Assembly: GCF_900108875.1 (NCBI RefSeq)
Contig: NZ_FNYJ01000002.1
Location: 39,921-103,920 of the forward strand
Source of the DNA: Pseudomonas sp. NFR16
GTDB taxonomy: Bacteria > Pseudomonadota > Gammaproteobacteria > Pseudomonadales > Pseudomonadaceae
Reading direction: 5' to 3'
Length of the DNA stretch: 64,000 nt
The notes under the pieces are model-generated. The model was not told where the DNA came from, made no database searches, and was given only the letters and a program-made list of their open reading frames with translations. Positions 41,487-52,396 of the stretch are shown piece after piece (position 1 is the first letter of the stretch; every line of letters starts with the position of its first letter). Made by a program: the position numbers and the translations under genes.

Positions 41487-42341
41487 ATGACTGCAAAACT
41501 AATAGACGGCAAAGCGATCGCAGCCAACCTGCGCCAGCAGATCGCCCAACGAGTCGCCGAGCGTCGCGAGCAAGGCCTGCGCACGCCAGGCCTCGCGGTG
41601 ATTCTGGTCGGCAGCGACCCCGCCTCTCAGGTTTACGTCTCGCACAAACGCAAAGACTGCGAAGAGGTCGGCTTCATCTCCCGCGCTTACGACCTGCCCA
41701 GCGAAACCACCCAGACCGAACTGACCGATCTGATCGACAGCCTCAATGACGATCCGGCCATCGACGGCATCCTGCTGCAATTGCCACTTCCCGAGCATCT
41801 GGAATCGAGCAGCTTGCTGGAGCGCATTCGCCCGGACAAGGACGTCGACGGTTTCCATCCTTATAACGTCGGTCGTCTGGCGCAACGCATTCCCCTGCTG
41901 CGGCCTTGCACACCCAAAGGCATCATGACGCTGCTGGAAAGCACCGGCGTCGATCTGTACGGCAAGGATGCAGTGGTCGTCGGCGCTTCCAACATCGTTG
42001 GGCGCCCGATGGCCATGGAATTGCTGCTGGCCGGTTGCACCGTGACCGTGACCCACCGCTTCACTCAGGACCTGGCCGGCCACGTCAGCCGCGCCGATCT
42101 GGTGGTCGTCGCCGCCGGCAAGCCGGGCCTGGTCAAAGGGGAATGGATCAAGGAAGGCGCCATCGTCATCGACGTCGGCATCAATCGCCAGGATGACGGC
42201 AAGCTGGTGGGCGACGTGGTCTACGAGACCGCCCTGCCCCGCGCCGGCTGGATCACGCCGGTCCCGGGCGGCGTTGGCCCGATGACCCGCGCTTGCCTGC
42301 TGGAGAACACTCTCTATGCAGCGGAAACGCTGCACGGCTGA
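41487..42341 (+). CDS. folD: Methylenetetrahydrofolate dehydrogenase/cyclohydrolase
   Basis: A 284-residue bifunctional FolD. The substrate-binding and catalytic stretch is [22 protein letters not shown] (with the conserved YVxxKxK-like lysine), followed by [24 protein letters not shown] and the NADP Rossmann loop [36 protein letters not shown] is near the end. It interconverts 5,10-methylene-, methenyl- and 10-formyl-THF in one-carbon metabolism. Single gene divergent from the tRNA cluster and closed by its own terminator. Confidence 0.97.
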   Translation: MTAKLIDGKAIAANLRQQIAQRVAERREQGLRTPGLAVILVGSDPASQVYVSHKRKDCEEVGFISRAYDLPSETTQTELTDLIDSLNDDPAIDGILLQLPLPEHLESSSLLERIRPDKDVDGFHPYNVGRLAQRIPLLRPCTPKGIMTLLESTGVDLYGKDAVVVGASNIVGRPMAMELLLAGCTVTVTHRFTQDLAGHVSRADLVVVAAGKPGLVKGEWIKEGAIVIDVGINRQDDGKLVGDVVYETALPRAGWITPVPGGVGPMTRACLLENTLYAAETLHG

Positions 42342-42359
42342 TCGACGCACTGCGCACAA

Positions 42360-42390
42360 GAAAACGGCACCCGAAGGTGCCGTTTTCTTA
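42360..42390. terminator. Bidirectional terminator between folD and glpV-like gene
   Basis: AAAACGGCACC and GGTGCCGTTTT pair around CGAA, giving a T run on either strand. It separates convergent folD and the binding-protein gene. Confidence 0.9.
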
Positions 42391-42416
42391 TTGCTGCAGA
42401 TAAGCCGCATACCCGC

Positions 42417-44189
42417 TTACTTCTTGGCTGCTTCCCAGCTCTTCAGCAGGTCCGAATACGCGATGGTTTCGCCCTTCGGTTTCTCGTTGGCCAGTTTGCG
42501 TTGTGGCGCGAGGAACTTGCCGCCGCTCTTCTCGGCCTTGCTGTACCACTCTTCAGCCGAGGTTTCCGGGTTCATCTTCGGCGCACAACCGCTGGCGTCC
42601 TGAACCTTGGAGCGCTCGATGCGGGTCATGATCGCGTCCTGATCCTTGGCCAGACCGTCGAGCGCCGCCTGTGCGGTTTTCTCGCCGGTCACGGCTTCGG
42701 CCACATGGCTCCACCACAGCTGCGCCAGTTTCGGATAATCCGGGACGTTGGTGCCGGTCGGCGACCATTGCACGCGCGCCGGGCTGCGATAGAACTCGAC
42801 CAGACCACCGAGCTTCGGCGCCAGCGCGGTCATCTCCTTGGAGTTGATGTCCGACTCACGAATCGGCGTCAGGCCGACGATGGTTTTCTTCAGCGAGACC
42901 GATTTGGAGGTCACGAACTGCGCGTACAGCCACGCCGCATTGCGCTTCTTCTCGTCGGAAGACTTGAGGAAGGTCCACGAACCCACGTCCTGGTAGCCCA
43001 GCTTCATGCCATCCTTCCAGTACGGACCTTTAGGCGATGGCGCCATCCGCCACTTCGGCGTGCCGTCGGCATTCATTACCGGCAGGCCAGGCTTGGTCAT
43101 GTCGGCGGTAAACGCGGTGTACCAGAAGATCTGTTGCGCGACATTGCCCTGAGACGGGACCGGGCCCGATTCGGAGAAGGTCATGCCCGCTGCTTCAGGC
43201 GGCGCGTAGGCCTTGAGCCAATCGATGTATTTCTGAGTCGCGTAAACAGCCGCCGGGCCGTTGGTGTCGCCGCCGCGGGTGATGCTCGAACCGACCGGAT
43301 GGCAGTCCTCGACGCGAATACCCCACTCGTCCACCGGCAGACCGTTGGGCAGGCCTTTGTCGCCGCTGCCGGCCATGGAGAACCAGGCGTCCGTGAAGCG
43401 CCAGCCCAGCGACGGGTCTTTCTTGCCGTAGTCCATGTGGCCATAGACCTTCTTGCCGTCGATTTCCTTGACGTCTTCGCTGAAGAATTTGGCGATGTCT
43501 TCGTACGCCGACCAGTTGACCGGCACACCGAGGTCATAGCCGTACTTGGCCTTGAACTTCTCCTTCAGGTCGGGACGCTCGAACCAGTCGGCACGGAACC
43601 AGTACAGGTTGGCGAACTGTTGATCGGGCAGCTGATACAGCTTGCCGTCCGGCGCCGTGGTGAACGAGGTGCCGATGAAGTCTTTGATGTCGAGCGTAGG
43701 CGACGTGACTTTCGCGCCTTCAGGGCTGTTCATCAGATCGGTCAGCGACAGCGCCTTGCCGTAGCGGAAATGGGTACCGATCAGGTCGGAGTCGTTGACC
43801 CAGCCGTCATAGATACTTTTGTCCGACTGCATCGCCGTCTGCAGCTTCTCGATCACGTCACCTTCCTGCAGCAAGTCGTGGGTGACTTTGATGCCGGTGA
43901 TTTCGGTGAAAGCCTTGGCCAGGGTCTTGGATTCGTACTCATGGGTGGTCAAGGTTTCGGAAACGACCTTGATGTCCATGCCGCGAAACGGCTCGGCAGC
44001 CTTGATGAACCACTCCAGTTCCTTGAGCTGGTCAGCATCGGACAGGGTTGTCGGCTTGAACTCGCTGGCCGCCCATTTCTTCGCGGCATCCTCGTACTGA
44101 TCCGCCCACGCCGACACGCTCAGACCGCTGAGCATGACCATCGTCGCTACCGTCACACTATGTCGCAGCTTGTTTTTCTTATTGAACAT
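42417..44189 (-). CDS. ABC transporter substrate-binding protein, GlpV-like (glycerol/polyol type)
   Basis: A 590-residue family 1 solute-binding protein with a signal peptide (VATMVMLSGLSVSAWADQ). Internal marks include ADQLKELEWFIKAAEPFRGMDIKVVSE, EITGIKVTHDLLQEGDVIEKL and GWVNDSDLIGTHFRYGKA. It is the last gene of a run whose content and order (two ATPases, two permeases, DUF2160 protein, binding protein) match the rhizobial glycerol importer GlpSTPQUV. ATG 44189 was chosen because GGAGG lies 5 bases upstream; the alternative is a GTG at 44195. A gap of about 170 bases with a REP separates it from the DUF2160 gene. The substrate may be glycerol or another small polyol. Confidence 0.82.
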   Translation of the reverse strand: MFNKKNKLRHSVTVATMVMLSGLSVSAWADQYEDAAKKWAASEFKPTTLSDADQLKELEWFIKAAEPFRGMDIKVVSETLTTHEYESKTLAKAFTEITGIKVTHDLLQEGDVIEKLQTAMQSDKSIYDGWVNDSDLIGTHFRYGKALSLTDLMNSPEGAKVTSPTLDIKDFIGTSFTTAPDGKLYQLPDQQFANLYWFRADWFERPDLKEKFKAKYGYDLGVPVNWSAYEDIAKFFSEDVKEIDGKKVYGHMDYGKKDPSLGWRFTDAWFSMAGSGDKGLPNGLPVDEWGIRVEDCHPVGSSITRGGDTNGPAAVYATQKYIDWLKAYAPPEAAGMTFSESGPVPSQGNVAQQIFWYTAFTADMTKPGLPVMNADGTPKWRMAPSPKGPYWKDGMKLGYQDVGSWTFLKSSDEKKRNAAWLYAQFVTSKSVSLKKTIVGLTPIRESDINSKEMTALAPKLGGLVEFYRSPARVQWSPTGTNVPDYPKLAQLWWSHVAEAVTGEKTAQAALDGLAKDQDAIMTRIERSKVQDASGCAPKMNPETSAEEWYSKAEKSGGKFLAPQRKLANEKPKGETIAYSDLLKSWEAAKK

Positions 44190-44240
44190 AGACACCTCCA
44201 GTGTTGAATCTTATGTAGTCCCGCTTCTCGCATTTACCTT

Positions 44241-44279
44241 TGCAGGAGCGCGCTTGCCCGCGATTGCGGCGTGTCAGGC
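44241..44279. repeat. REP element inside the Glp-like operon
   Basis: TGCAGGAGCGCGCTTGCCCG followed by CGATTGCGGC, one REP unit of the GCGCGCTTGCCCGCG family, lies between the DUF2160 and binding-protein genes. In other operons such elements stabilise upstream mRNA or lower downstream expression. Confidence 0.75.
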
Positions 44280-44360
44280 CACACACCTTTTGCGGACAAA
44301 TCGCGTTCGTCCGAATGCGGCCCAGACCAAGCGCGCCCCTACGGTCGGTGCAATTGCTCT

Positions 44361-44633
44361 CTAACCCCAACGCATTACCACCAACAGCCAGACCAGGGAC
44401 AGCCCGGAGGCGACCCAGATGCTCCAGTCGGTCGCGCCGATCACCAGCAAGTGCAGGTAGGCGCTGCCGAGAAGACCGATGAACAGCCGGTCGCCACGGG
44501 TGGTGGCGATCGGCAGGAAACCACGACGTTCGATGCTTGCCGAGCGCAGCTCCCAGGCGGTCATCGCAACCAGAATGGCGGCGATGGAACCGAAGAAGAT
44601 CGCGGTCGGCAAGGTCCAGGACATCCACTCCAT
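44361..44633 (-). CDS. DUF2160 small membrane protein, GlpU-like
   Basis: A 90-residue protein with three hydrophobic segments (TAIFFGSIAAILVAMTAW; LFIGLLGSAYLHLLVIGA; SIWVASGLSLVWLLVVM) separated by a basic loop with RRGFLPIATTRGDR. This is the DUF2160 protein found only with glycerol-type ABC importers, of unknown role. GAGGAG lies about 9 bases upstream of ATG 44633, 12 bases after the upstream permease gene. Confidence 0.85.
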   Translation of the reverse strand: MEWMSWTLPTAIFFGSIAAILVAMTAWELRSASIERRGFLPIATTRGDRLFIGLLGSAYLHLLVIGATDWSIWVASGLSLVWLLVVMRWG

Positions 44634-44645
44634 TTTTCCGACTCC

Positions 44646-45464
<819 letters not shown>

Positions 45465-45474
45465 GGGCCGCTCC

Positions 45475-46333
<859 letters not shown>

Positions 46334-46341
<8 letters not shown>

Positions 46342-47464
46342 GGGGCACCTCGCTGGCCTGCGCGTGAGTCGCGGCGACTTCCAGCAAAAATTCATCGGCG
46401 TAGAGCATCAGCCACTGCGCCGGGAAGCTGATCCAGGCCTGGCCTTGCGGCACCGGTTTGTCCTCCTGCAGACGCACCTTGAGTGACTGACCGGCCAGGT
46501 TGAGGGTGAGGATCTTGTAGGTCCCCAGGTCCTCGACGTAAGTCACGTCGGCGCACATCGCGTCATCGAACGGGCCGTCCCACACGTGGACGAACTCCGG
46601 ACGAATGCCGACCTTGAGCGTGCTCCACCGGGTCGCCGCCAGCTTTTGCTGCAGCGCGTCGGGCAAGGGCAGATGGATGCCGCCAAAACCGACGCCGCCC
46701 GCCTCGGGCCTGACCTCGATGAGGTTCATGCCAGGGCTGCCGATGAAATAGCCCACGAAGGTGTGATGGGGTTTTTCGAACAGCTCGCGGGGGGTGCCGA
46801 ACTGCACGATCTGGCCGCCGTACATCACAGCGATCTTGTCGGCGAACGTCGACGCCTCCAGCTGATCGTGGGTGACGTAGACCATGGTGATGTTGAACTG
46901 CTCGTGAATCTGCTTGAGCTTGCGCCGCAGCTTCCACTTCAGGTGCGGGTCGATCACGGTCAGCGGTTCGTCGAACAGAATCGCCGAGACGTCATCACGC
47001 ACCAGACCGCGGCCCATCGACACCTTCTGCTTTTCGTCCGCAGTCAGGCCCTTGGCCTTTTTCTTCAACAGCGGTTGCAGATCGAGGACGTCGGCGATTT
47101 CCTGCACTTTGGCCTGAATTTTCGTTTCTGCCATGCCCTGATTGCGCAACGGGAATGCCAGATTGTCGAACACCGTCATGGTGTCGTAGACCACCGGAAA
47201 CTGGAAAACCTGAGCAATGTTGCGCTGCTCCGGCGACATGTCGTTGACCACCGTGGAGTCGAACATCACTTTGCCTTCCGACGGGCTGAGCAGGCCGGAA
47301 ATGATGTTGAGCAAAGTCGATTTGCCGCAACCGGACGGCCCGAGCAGTGCATACGCGCCGCCCTGCTCCCAGATGTGGGTCATCTCACGGATGGCGTAGT
47401 CTTCCGGGCCCGAAGGCGCAGCGCTGTAACTGTGCGCGAGTTGTTGCAAGCGGATCTCGGCCAT
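46334..47464 (-). CDS. ABC transporter ATP-binding protein, GlpT-like
   Basis: A 376-residue MalK-type ATPase: Walker A GPSGCGKST (42-50), Walker B AILFDE (161-166) and a proper H-loop histidine H199 in VYVTHDQLEA, then a C-terminal TOBE-like regulatory part. The ABC signature is degenerate: residues 140-144 read LTADE in place of LSGGQ. Its partner, encoded immediately upstream, shows the reverse pattern, so the heterodimer should have one canonical ATP site. Its ATG overlaps the upstream stop by one base (TGATG). Confidence 0.88.
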
Positions 47465-48558
47465 CAGGCAACCCTCGCCATGCGCAGGCCCGGCGCCTGG
47501 ATGAGGCCGCCCTGCTGATCGAAAACGAACAATTTGTGAGTCGGGATGTACACGCGAATCGGCGTGTCGACGTCATACTCGTGCACGCCCGGCAGATGCA
47601 GCACCAGCGAGAAGTGCTCGTTGCGCACGTGAAGAAAGGTTTCCGAGCCGCTGATTTCAGCCAGTTCGACCGTGACTGCCAGCTCCAGATCGTCATCGTT
47701 GGACGGCACCAGACTCAGATGGCTCGGGCGCACGCCGAAACGGTATTCACCGTCACCGATCTTGCGCAGGTCCACGTTGAGCGGGAAATGCACGAAGTTG
47801 GCGAAGCTGACTTCGTTACCGTCAATACGCCCCGGCATCAGGTTGATCGGCGGCTCGGAGAACAGTTCGGCAGCCAGTACGGTCTTGGGCTGGTGATAGA
47901 CCTCGGGCGTCTTGCCGTGCTGGATGAGCCGACCTTCGTGGAGGATGGTCGTGGTCCCGCCCAGCGCCAGCGCTTCGTTGGGTTCCGTGGTGGCGTAGAC
48001 GGCGATGGTGTTGCGGGTCTCGAACAGCTGACGCATTTCCTGGCGCAGCTCTTCGCGCAGCTTGTAATCGAGGTTGACCAGCGGCTCGTCGAACAGGATC
48101 AGTTCGGCGTCCTTGACCAGCGCGCGGGCCATTGCCGTGCGCTGTTGCTGACCGCCGGAGAGTTCGAGGGGGTAGCGCGCGAGGAATTTTTCAATGCGCA
48201 GCATCTTTGCGGTTTCGCGTACGCGGCTGTCGATTTCGTCCTTCGACATCTTCGCCTGACGCAACGGCGAGGCGATGTTGTCGAACACGGTCATGCTCGG
48301 GTAGTTGATGAACTGCTGATAAACCATCGAGACATTGCGATGACGCACCGCGACCTGGGTGACATCTTTGCCATTCATCAGTACTCGGCCGCTGTCTGGC
48401 TTGTCCAGACCGGCCATCAAGCGCATCAGGCTGGTTTTGCCTGATAAGGTGCGCCCCAGCAATACGTTGAATGAGCCGGGTTCGAAGCTCAGCGAGGCAT
48501 CGTCGATCCAGATCTGACCGTCGACGGCTCGGCTGACGTGCTCAAGCGTGAGAGACAT
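47464..48558 (-). CDS. ABC transporter ATP-binding protein, GlpS-like
   Basis: A 364-residue MalK-type ATPase. Walker A is GRTLSGKTS (35-43), the signature LSGGQQQR (133-140) is intact, and Walker B is LILFDE (153-158). The H-loop position reads VYATTEPNEA, so the switch histidine is replaced by T191. A TOBE-like C-terminal domain follows (FGVRPSHLSLVP). First gene of the operon, with a predicted sigma-54 promoter about 90 bases upstream and head to head with an activator of that class. Confidence 0.88.
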   Translation of the reverse strand: MSLTLEHVSRAVDGQIWIDDASLSFEPGSFNVLLGRTLSGKTSLMRLMAGLDKPDSGRVLMNGKDVTQVAVRHRNVSMVYQQFINYPSMTVFDNIASPLRQAKMSKDEIDSRVRETAKMLRIEKFLARYPLELSGGQQQRTAMARALVKDAELILFDEPLVNLDYKLREELRQEMRQLFETRNTIAVYATTEPNEALALGGTTTILHEGRLIQHGKTPEVYHQPKTVLAAELFSEPPINLMPGRIDGNEVSFANFVHFPLNVDLRKIGDGEYRFGVRPSHLSLVPSNDDDLELAVTVELAEISGSETFLHVRNEHFSLVLHLPGVHEYDVDTPIRVYIPTHKLFVFDQQGGLIQAPGLRMARVA

Positions 48559-48645
48559 GGCGTGCCCTTTTTATTTGTCTTGTTCAGGGGTGTAGCTGGT
48601 TCGGCCGCTGGCCGGGTCGTGACATTCGTCGACCGCTTGTTGGAT

Positions 48646-48661
48646 AGCGACAATCGTGCCA
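48646..48661 (-). promoter_or_regulatory. Sigma-54 (-24/-12) promoter of the Glp-like operon
   Basis: The minus strand reads TGGCACGATTGTCGCT, matching the consensus TGGCACG-N4-TTGCW at all but one position with the obligate GG-N10-GC spacing. The predicted start is near 48636, about 78 bases before the glpS-like ATG. Confidence 0.8.
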
Positions 48662-48746
48662 ATCCAGGTTCGCAAACGCGCCAGACAGCGAAACCATCGA
48701 TCTAGAGCCTTCGCCGCGCAAAACGCCCGATACCGGGATTCGTTGG

Positions 48747-48816
48747 TGAACATAAGTGAACAGAAAATACTGAACACTTGAACAAAATGAACATTGACTT
48801 TGAACAATCGTGAACA
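48747..48816. promoter_or_regulatory. Cluster of seven TGAACA repeats (probable activator sites)
   Basis: TGAACA begins at 48747, 48757, 48771, 48779, 48788, 48801 and 48811, all in the same orientation, giving steps of 10, 14, 8, 9, 13 and 10 bases. The cluster lies 90-155 bases upstream of the -24 element of the Glp-like promoter and about 90-155 bases upstream of the activator ATG. Placement fits an upstream activating sequence for the adjacent sigma-54 regulator. Confidence 0.7.
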
Positions 48817-48902
48817 ACAATGGAGGGACGTTTCGGGCACGGATGCTCGGCATGAACGCCGTATCCCAAAAACAATAAAAGTACTCGGACGGAGCCATCT
48901 AC

Positions 48903-50744
48903 ATGGCCACACCAGGCGCATCCCTCGCTCACGACACCATCATTCAGGACTCCTGGGCCCGCTGCCGTCAGTTCGGCCTCGACCATCAGTCCCGTCCCGC
49001 TTTCGGCGGCCTTGCACAGCATCAGGTTTCCCAGTTGCTGGAGCGTCATCACTCGCTGGTGCAGACCACTCATCAACAGGTGCTGCCGTTTTACGAGAAC
49101 ATCCTCAGCAACTCCAATTGCCTGATTCTGCTGGCAGACCAGCAAGGCCAGGTGCTCAATTCGTGGGGCACCAAGCGTTTCGTCGAGGCCGACCAACAAA
49201 TGGGCTTCGTCGCAGGCGCCAGCTGGCTGGAACAGGGCGTGGGCACCAATGCGATCGGCACCGCGCTGGCGTGTGAGCAGGCCGTTCACATTGAACACGA
49301 TGAACACTTCCTCAAGGCCAACCGCTTCATGACCGGTTCCGCCGCGCCGATCTTCGATGCTTCACGGCGGATGATCGCCGTGCTCGATGTGTCCAGCGAC
49401 AGCTTCCTGCCGCCGTCCCATACGCTGGGGATGGTGAAGATGATGAGCCAGACCATCGAAAACCGGCTGATCCTCGATCAGTTTCAGCACAGCCATTTTC
49501 AGCTGACGTTCAACACCGGCCTGAACAACCTGGACAGCCAGTGGGCCGGGCTGCTGGTCTTCGACGAGACCGGCCGCATCCTGTGCGCCAACCGCCGGGC
49601 CGATACGCTGCTGGGCGTGAGCCTGTTGCAGGCCAACATCGAAAACCTGTTCAAGGCACCCATCACGCACTTGCTCGATCAGTCGGAAGGCCAGCCCTTC
49701 GCGCTGCAAGCGTCCGGGCACAACCGCTTTCACTGCCTGCTCAAGCGTCCGAAGGCCCCCGTGCTGAAACTTCGCCCGGTGCCGACCCCGAAAAAACCTG
49801 ACGCTAAAGACGTCGGCACGCCCGGTTTCGGCGATGAGAAAGTGGCGAAGGCTGCGAGCCAGGCCCAGCGCCTGCTGGAAAAGAATGTCCCGCTGCTGAT
49901 CTTGGGAGAGACCGGCGCAGGCAAGGAGGTGTTCGTCAAGGCGCTGCACCGCGCAAGCTCCCGGGCCGCTCAGCCGTTCATTGCCGTGAACTGCGCGGCG
50001 ATCCCGTCGGAGCTGGTGGAAGCCGAGCTGTTTGGCTACGAAAAAGGCGCGTTCACCGGCGCGCACCATAAAGGCAGCATCGGTCTGATCCGCAAGGCGG
50101 ACAAAGGTACGTTGTTTCTGGATGAAATCGGTGACATGCCCCTACCCGTGCAAGCACGTTTGCTGCGGGTGTTGCAGGAACGATGCGTGCAGCCGCTGGG
50201 CAGCAGCGAACTGTTCCCCGTGGACATCCGGATCATTTCCGCAACCCATTGCTCATTGCGCGAACAGGTACAGAGCGGGCGCTTCCGGCAGGATCTGTAC
50301 TACCGCATCAGCGGGCTGAACCTGGAGTTGCCGCCCCTTCGCGAACGCACCGACAAGGTCGCGCTGGTGCAGGCAATCTGGGAGCAGCATCGCGAGCCTC
50401 AACAGACCGCGGGCTTTGAGCCGTCCGTGCTGGCGTTGTTTGAACGACACCCTTGGCCAGGCAATCTGCGCCAGTTGAGTAACGTGATCCAGGTCGCACT
50501 GGCGCTCGCTGACGATCAGCCGATTTCGACCGAGCATCTGCCAGAGGATTTCTTTGCTGATCTGGAGCTGGAAAGCGACAGCGACGAGGCGCAGACAGCC
50601 TTCAACCGCAAGGCCGTGCTGAACACGCCGGAGGAGTTGAGCGAGTTGTTGCAGGCCGCGGGCGGGAATATTTCGCAGCTGGCCAAGCGGCTGGGGGTGA
50701 GCCGGAATACGCTCTACAAGCGGCTTCGGGAGCAGGGATTCTGA
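48903..50744 (+). CDS. Sigma-54-dependent transcriptional activator, AcoR-type (GAF-AAA-Fis)
   Basis: A 613-residue enhancer-binding protein. An N-terminal sensory region (about 1-310) has a GAF-like fold (SNSNCLILLADQQGQVLNSWG, then GVGTNAIGTAL as in AcoR) and a PAS-like segment (AGLLVFDETGRILCANRRADTLLG). The AAA+ core has Walker A GETGAGKE, the sigma-54 contact loop GAFTGA and Walker B GTLFLDEIGDMP. The C-terminal Fis-type helix-turn-helix is GGNISQLAKRLGVSRNTLYKRL. It should activate the divergent Glp-like operon in response to a small-molecule ligand bound by the N-terminal region. Confidence 0.92.
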   Translation: MATPGASLAHDTIIQDSWARCRQFGLDHQSRPAFGGLAQHQVSQLLERHHSLVQTTHQQVLPFYENILSNSNCLILLADQQGQVLNSWGTKRFVEADQQMGFVAGASWLEQGVGTNAIGTALACEQAVHIEHDEHFLKANRFMTGSAAPIFDASRRMIAVLDVSSDSFLPPSHTLGMVKMMSQTIENRLILDQFQHSHFQLTFNTGLNNLDSQWAGLLVFDETGRILCANRRADTLLGVSLLQANIENLFKAPITHLLDQSEGQPFALQASGHNRFHCLLKRPKAPVLKLRPVPTPKKPDAKDVGTPGFGDEKVAKAASQAQRLLEKNVPLLILGETGAGKEVFVKALHRASSRAAQPFIAVNCAAIPSELVEAELFGYEKGAFTGAHHKGSIGLIRKADKGTLFLDEIGDMPLPVQARLLRVLQERCVQPLGSSELFPVDIRIISATHCSLREQVQSGRFRQDLYYRISGLNLELPPLRERTDKVALVQAIWEQHREPQQTAGFEPSVLALFERHPWPGNLRQLSNVIQVALALADDQPISTEHLPEDFFADLELESDSDEAQTAFNRKAVLNTPEELSELLQAAGGNISQLAKRLGVSRNTLYKRLREQGF

Positions 50745-50841
50745 TTCGGGGGGCGCAGCGTTTCCTGATCGTTCATACGCTTGCCGTGGTACGCCACCTG
50801 GGCGTTCTGCGTCGAATGTGACGCGGAGCGTCAGAAGATGC

Positions 50842-50967
50842 ATTCCCACGCGGAGCGTGGGAATGATCAACGCGAAGCGTGGGAATGAGCAGACCCGACG
50901 CGACCGCGGGCAAGCACACGCCTACAGTTGGCATGTGATACCTGTACGAGCGCGCTTGCCCGCGATG
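50842..50967. repeat. Palindromic TTCCCACGC repeats and an inverted REP pair downstream of the activator gene
   Basis: ATTCCCACGCGGAGCGTGGG (from 50842) is a near-perfect palindrome, followed by a half-copy ACGCGAAGCGTGGGAATGAG. An inverted REP pair follows, CCGCGGGCAAGCACACGCCT (from 50904) and GAGCGCGCTTGCCCGCGATGG (to about 50967). Both are common Pseudomonas intergenic repeat types and lie between the convergent activator and cysS genes. Confidence 0.75.
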
Positions 50968-50989
50968 GCTTTATATCAGACCCTGAAGA

Positions 50990-52372
50990 TCAATCCGCCA
51001 ATCGCCAGGTCGTTGCGCCCTTCCCGTCTTCCAGCACCACGCCCATGGCGGTGAGCTGATCGCGGATGCGGTCGGATTCGGCCCAGTTCTTGTCGACACG
51101 AGCCTGCAGGCGCGCGGCGATCAAGGCTTCCACCTCGGCGGCATCGACGCGACCTTCCGCACCCGCACGCAGGAAGTCGTCGGCTTCGAGCTGCAACACG
51201 CCCAGCACGCTTGCCAGTTGCTTCAAGCGTGCCGCGAGACCTGCCGCCGCGTTGACATCACTGTCGCGCAGGCGGTTGATCTCGCGGACCATTTCGAACA
51301 GCACCGCACACGCTTCGGGCGTGCCGAAGTCATCGTCCATCGCCGCCGAGAAACGCTCCACAAAGGCTTCGCCGCCGGCAGGTTCGGCAGCCGGAAGACC
51401 CTTGAGTGCGTGGTAAAACCGCTCCAGCGCACCCTTGGATTCTTTTAGGCTGTCTTCGGAATAGTTGATCGCGCTGCGGTAATGGCTCGACACCAGCAGG
51501 TAGCGCACCACTTCCGGATGGTATTTATCCAGCACGTCGCGAATGGTGAAGAAATTGTTCAAGGACTTGGACATCTTCTCGCCATTGATGCGGATCATGC
51601 CGCAATGCATCCAGGCATTGGCGTAAGTCTTGCCGGTGGCCGCTTCGCTCTGGGCGATTTCGTTTTCGTGGTGCGGAAACTCCAGATCGCTGCCGCCGCC
51701 ATGAATGTCGAACGTCTCACCCAGGCAGCAGGTGGACATCACCGAGCACTCGATGTGCCAGCCCGGACGGCCGGGGCCCCATGGCGATTCCCAGCTGGGC
51801 TCGCCCGGCTTGACGCCTTTCCACAGGACGAAATCCAGCGGGTCGTCTTTCGCTTCGTCGACTTCGATCCGCGCACCGATGCGCAGGTCTTCGATCTTCT
51901 TGCGCGACAGCTTGCCGTAACCGAGGAATTTTCCGACGCGGTAGTACACGTCGCCATTGCCCGGCGCGTAGGCGTAGCCCTTGTCGATCAGGCTCTGGAT
52001 CATGTCGTGCATACCGCCGATGTAGTCGGTGGCACGCGGCTCCATGTCCGGCTTGAGGATATTCAGGCGCGCTTCGTCCTCGTGCATCGCATCGATCATG
52101 CGCGCGGTCAAGGCGTCGAACGCCTCGCCGTTGTCGCGGGCGCGATTGATGATCTTGTCGTCTATGTCAGTGATGTTGCGCACGTAAGTCAGGTCGTAAC
52201 CGCTGAAACGCAGCCAGCGGGTCACCAGATCGAACGCCACCATGCTGCGACCGTGGCCCAGATGGCAGTAGTCGTAGACGGTCATGCCGCAGACGTACAT
52301 GCGGACCTTGTTGCCATCCAGCGGCTTGAAGACTTCTTTGCTCTTGGTGAGCGTGTTGTAGATCGACAGCAC
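50990..52372 (-). CDS. cysS: Cysteinyl-tRNA synthetase
   Basis: A 460-residue class I synthetase. The HIGH-like motif is [12 protein letters not shown] preceded by the zinc cysteine in YVCGMTVYD, other zinc ligands are in [13 protein letters not shown] and FPHHENE, and the KMSKS motif is [12 protein letters not shown]. It charges tRNA-Cys. The start is GTG 52372 with AAGGGG about 9 bases upstream, giving the family start (M)[12 protein letters not shown]. It follows glnS by 24 bases on the same strand and is likely co-transcribed. Confidence 0.96.
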   Translation of the reverse strand: MLSIYNTLTKSKEVFKPLDGNKVRMYVCGMTVYDYCHLGHGRSMVAFDLVTRWLRFSGYDLTYVRNITDIDDKIINRARDNGEAFDALTARMIDAMHEDEARLNILKPDMEPRATDYIGGMHDMIQSLIDKGYAYAPGNGDVYYRVGKFLGYGKLSRKKIEDLRIGARIEVDEAKDDPLDFVLWKGVKPGEPSWESPWGPGRPGWHIECSVMSTCCLGETFDIHGGGSDLEFPHHENEIAQSEAATGKTYANAWMHCGMIRINGEKMSKSLNNFFTIRDVLDKYHPEVVRYLLVSSHYRSAINYSEDSLKESKGALERFYHALKGLPAAEPAGGEAFVERFSAAMDDDFGTPEACAVLFEMVREINRLRDSDVNAAAGLAARLKQLASVLGVLQLEADDFLRAGAEGRVDAAEVEALIAARLQARVDKNWAESDRIRDQLTAMGVVLEDGKGATTWRLAD

Positions 52373-52396
52373 GTTGTGCCCCTTACAAGTACAGCA

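Noticed and set aside
48747..48816. TGAACA repeats as a CRISPR-like or satellite array
   Set aside because: Repeats are only 6 bases with 2-8 base spacers and lie in a promoter; this is a regulatory site cluster.
50842..50967. Palindromic repeats as a CRISPR array
   Set aside because: Units are short palindromes of known REP type with no uniform spacers and no cas genes.
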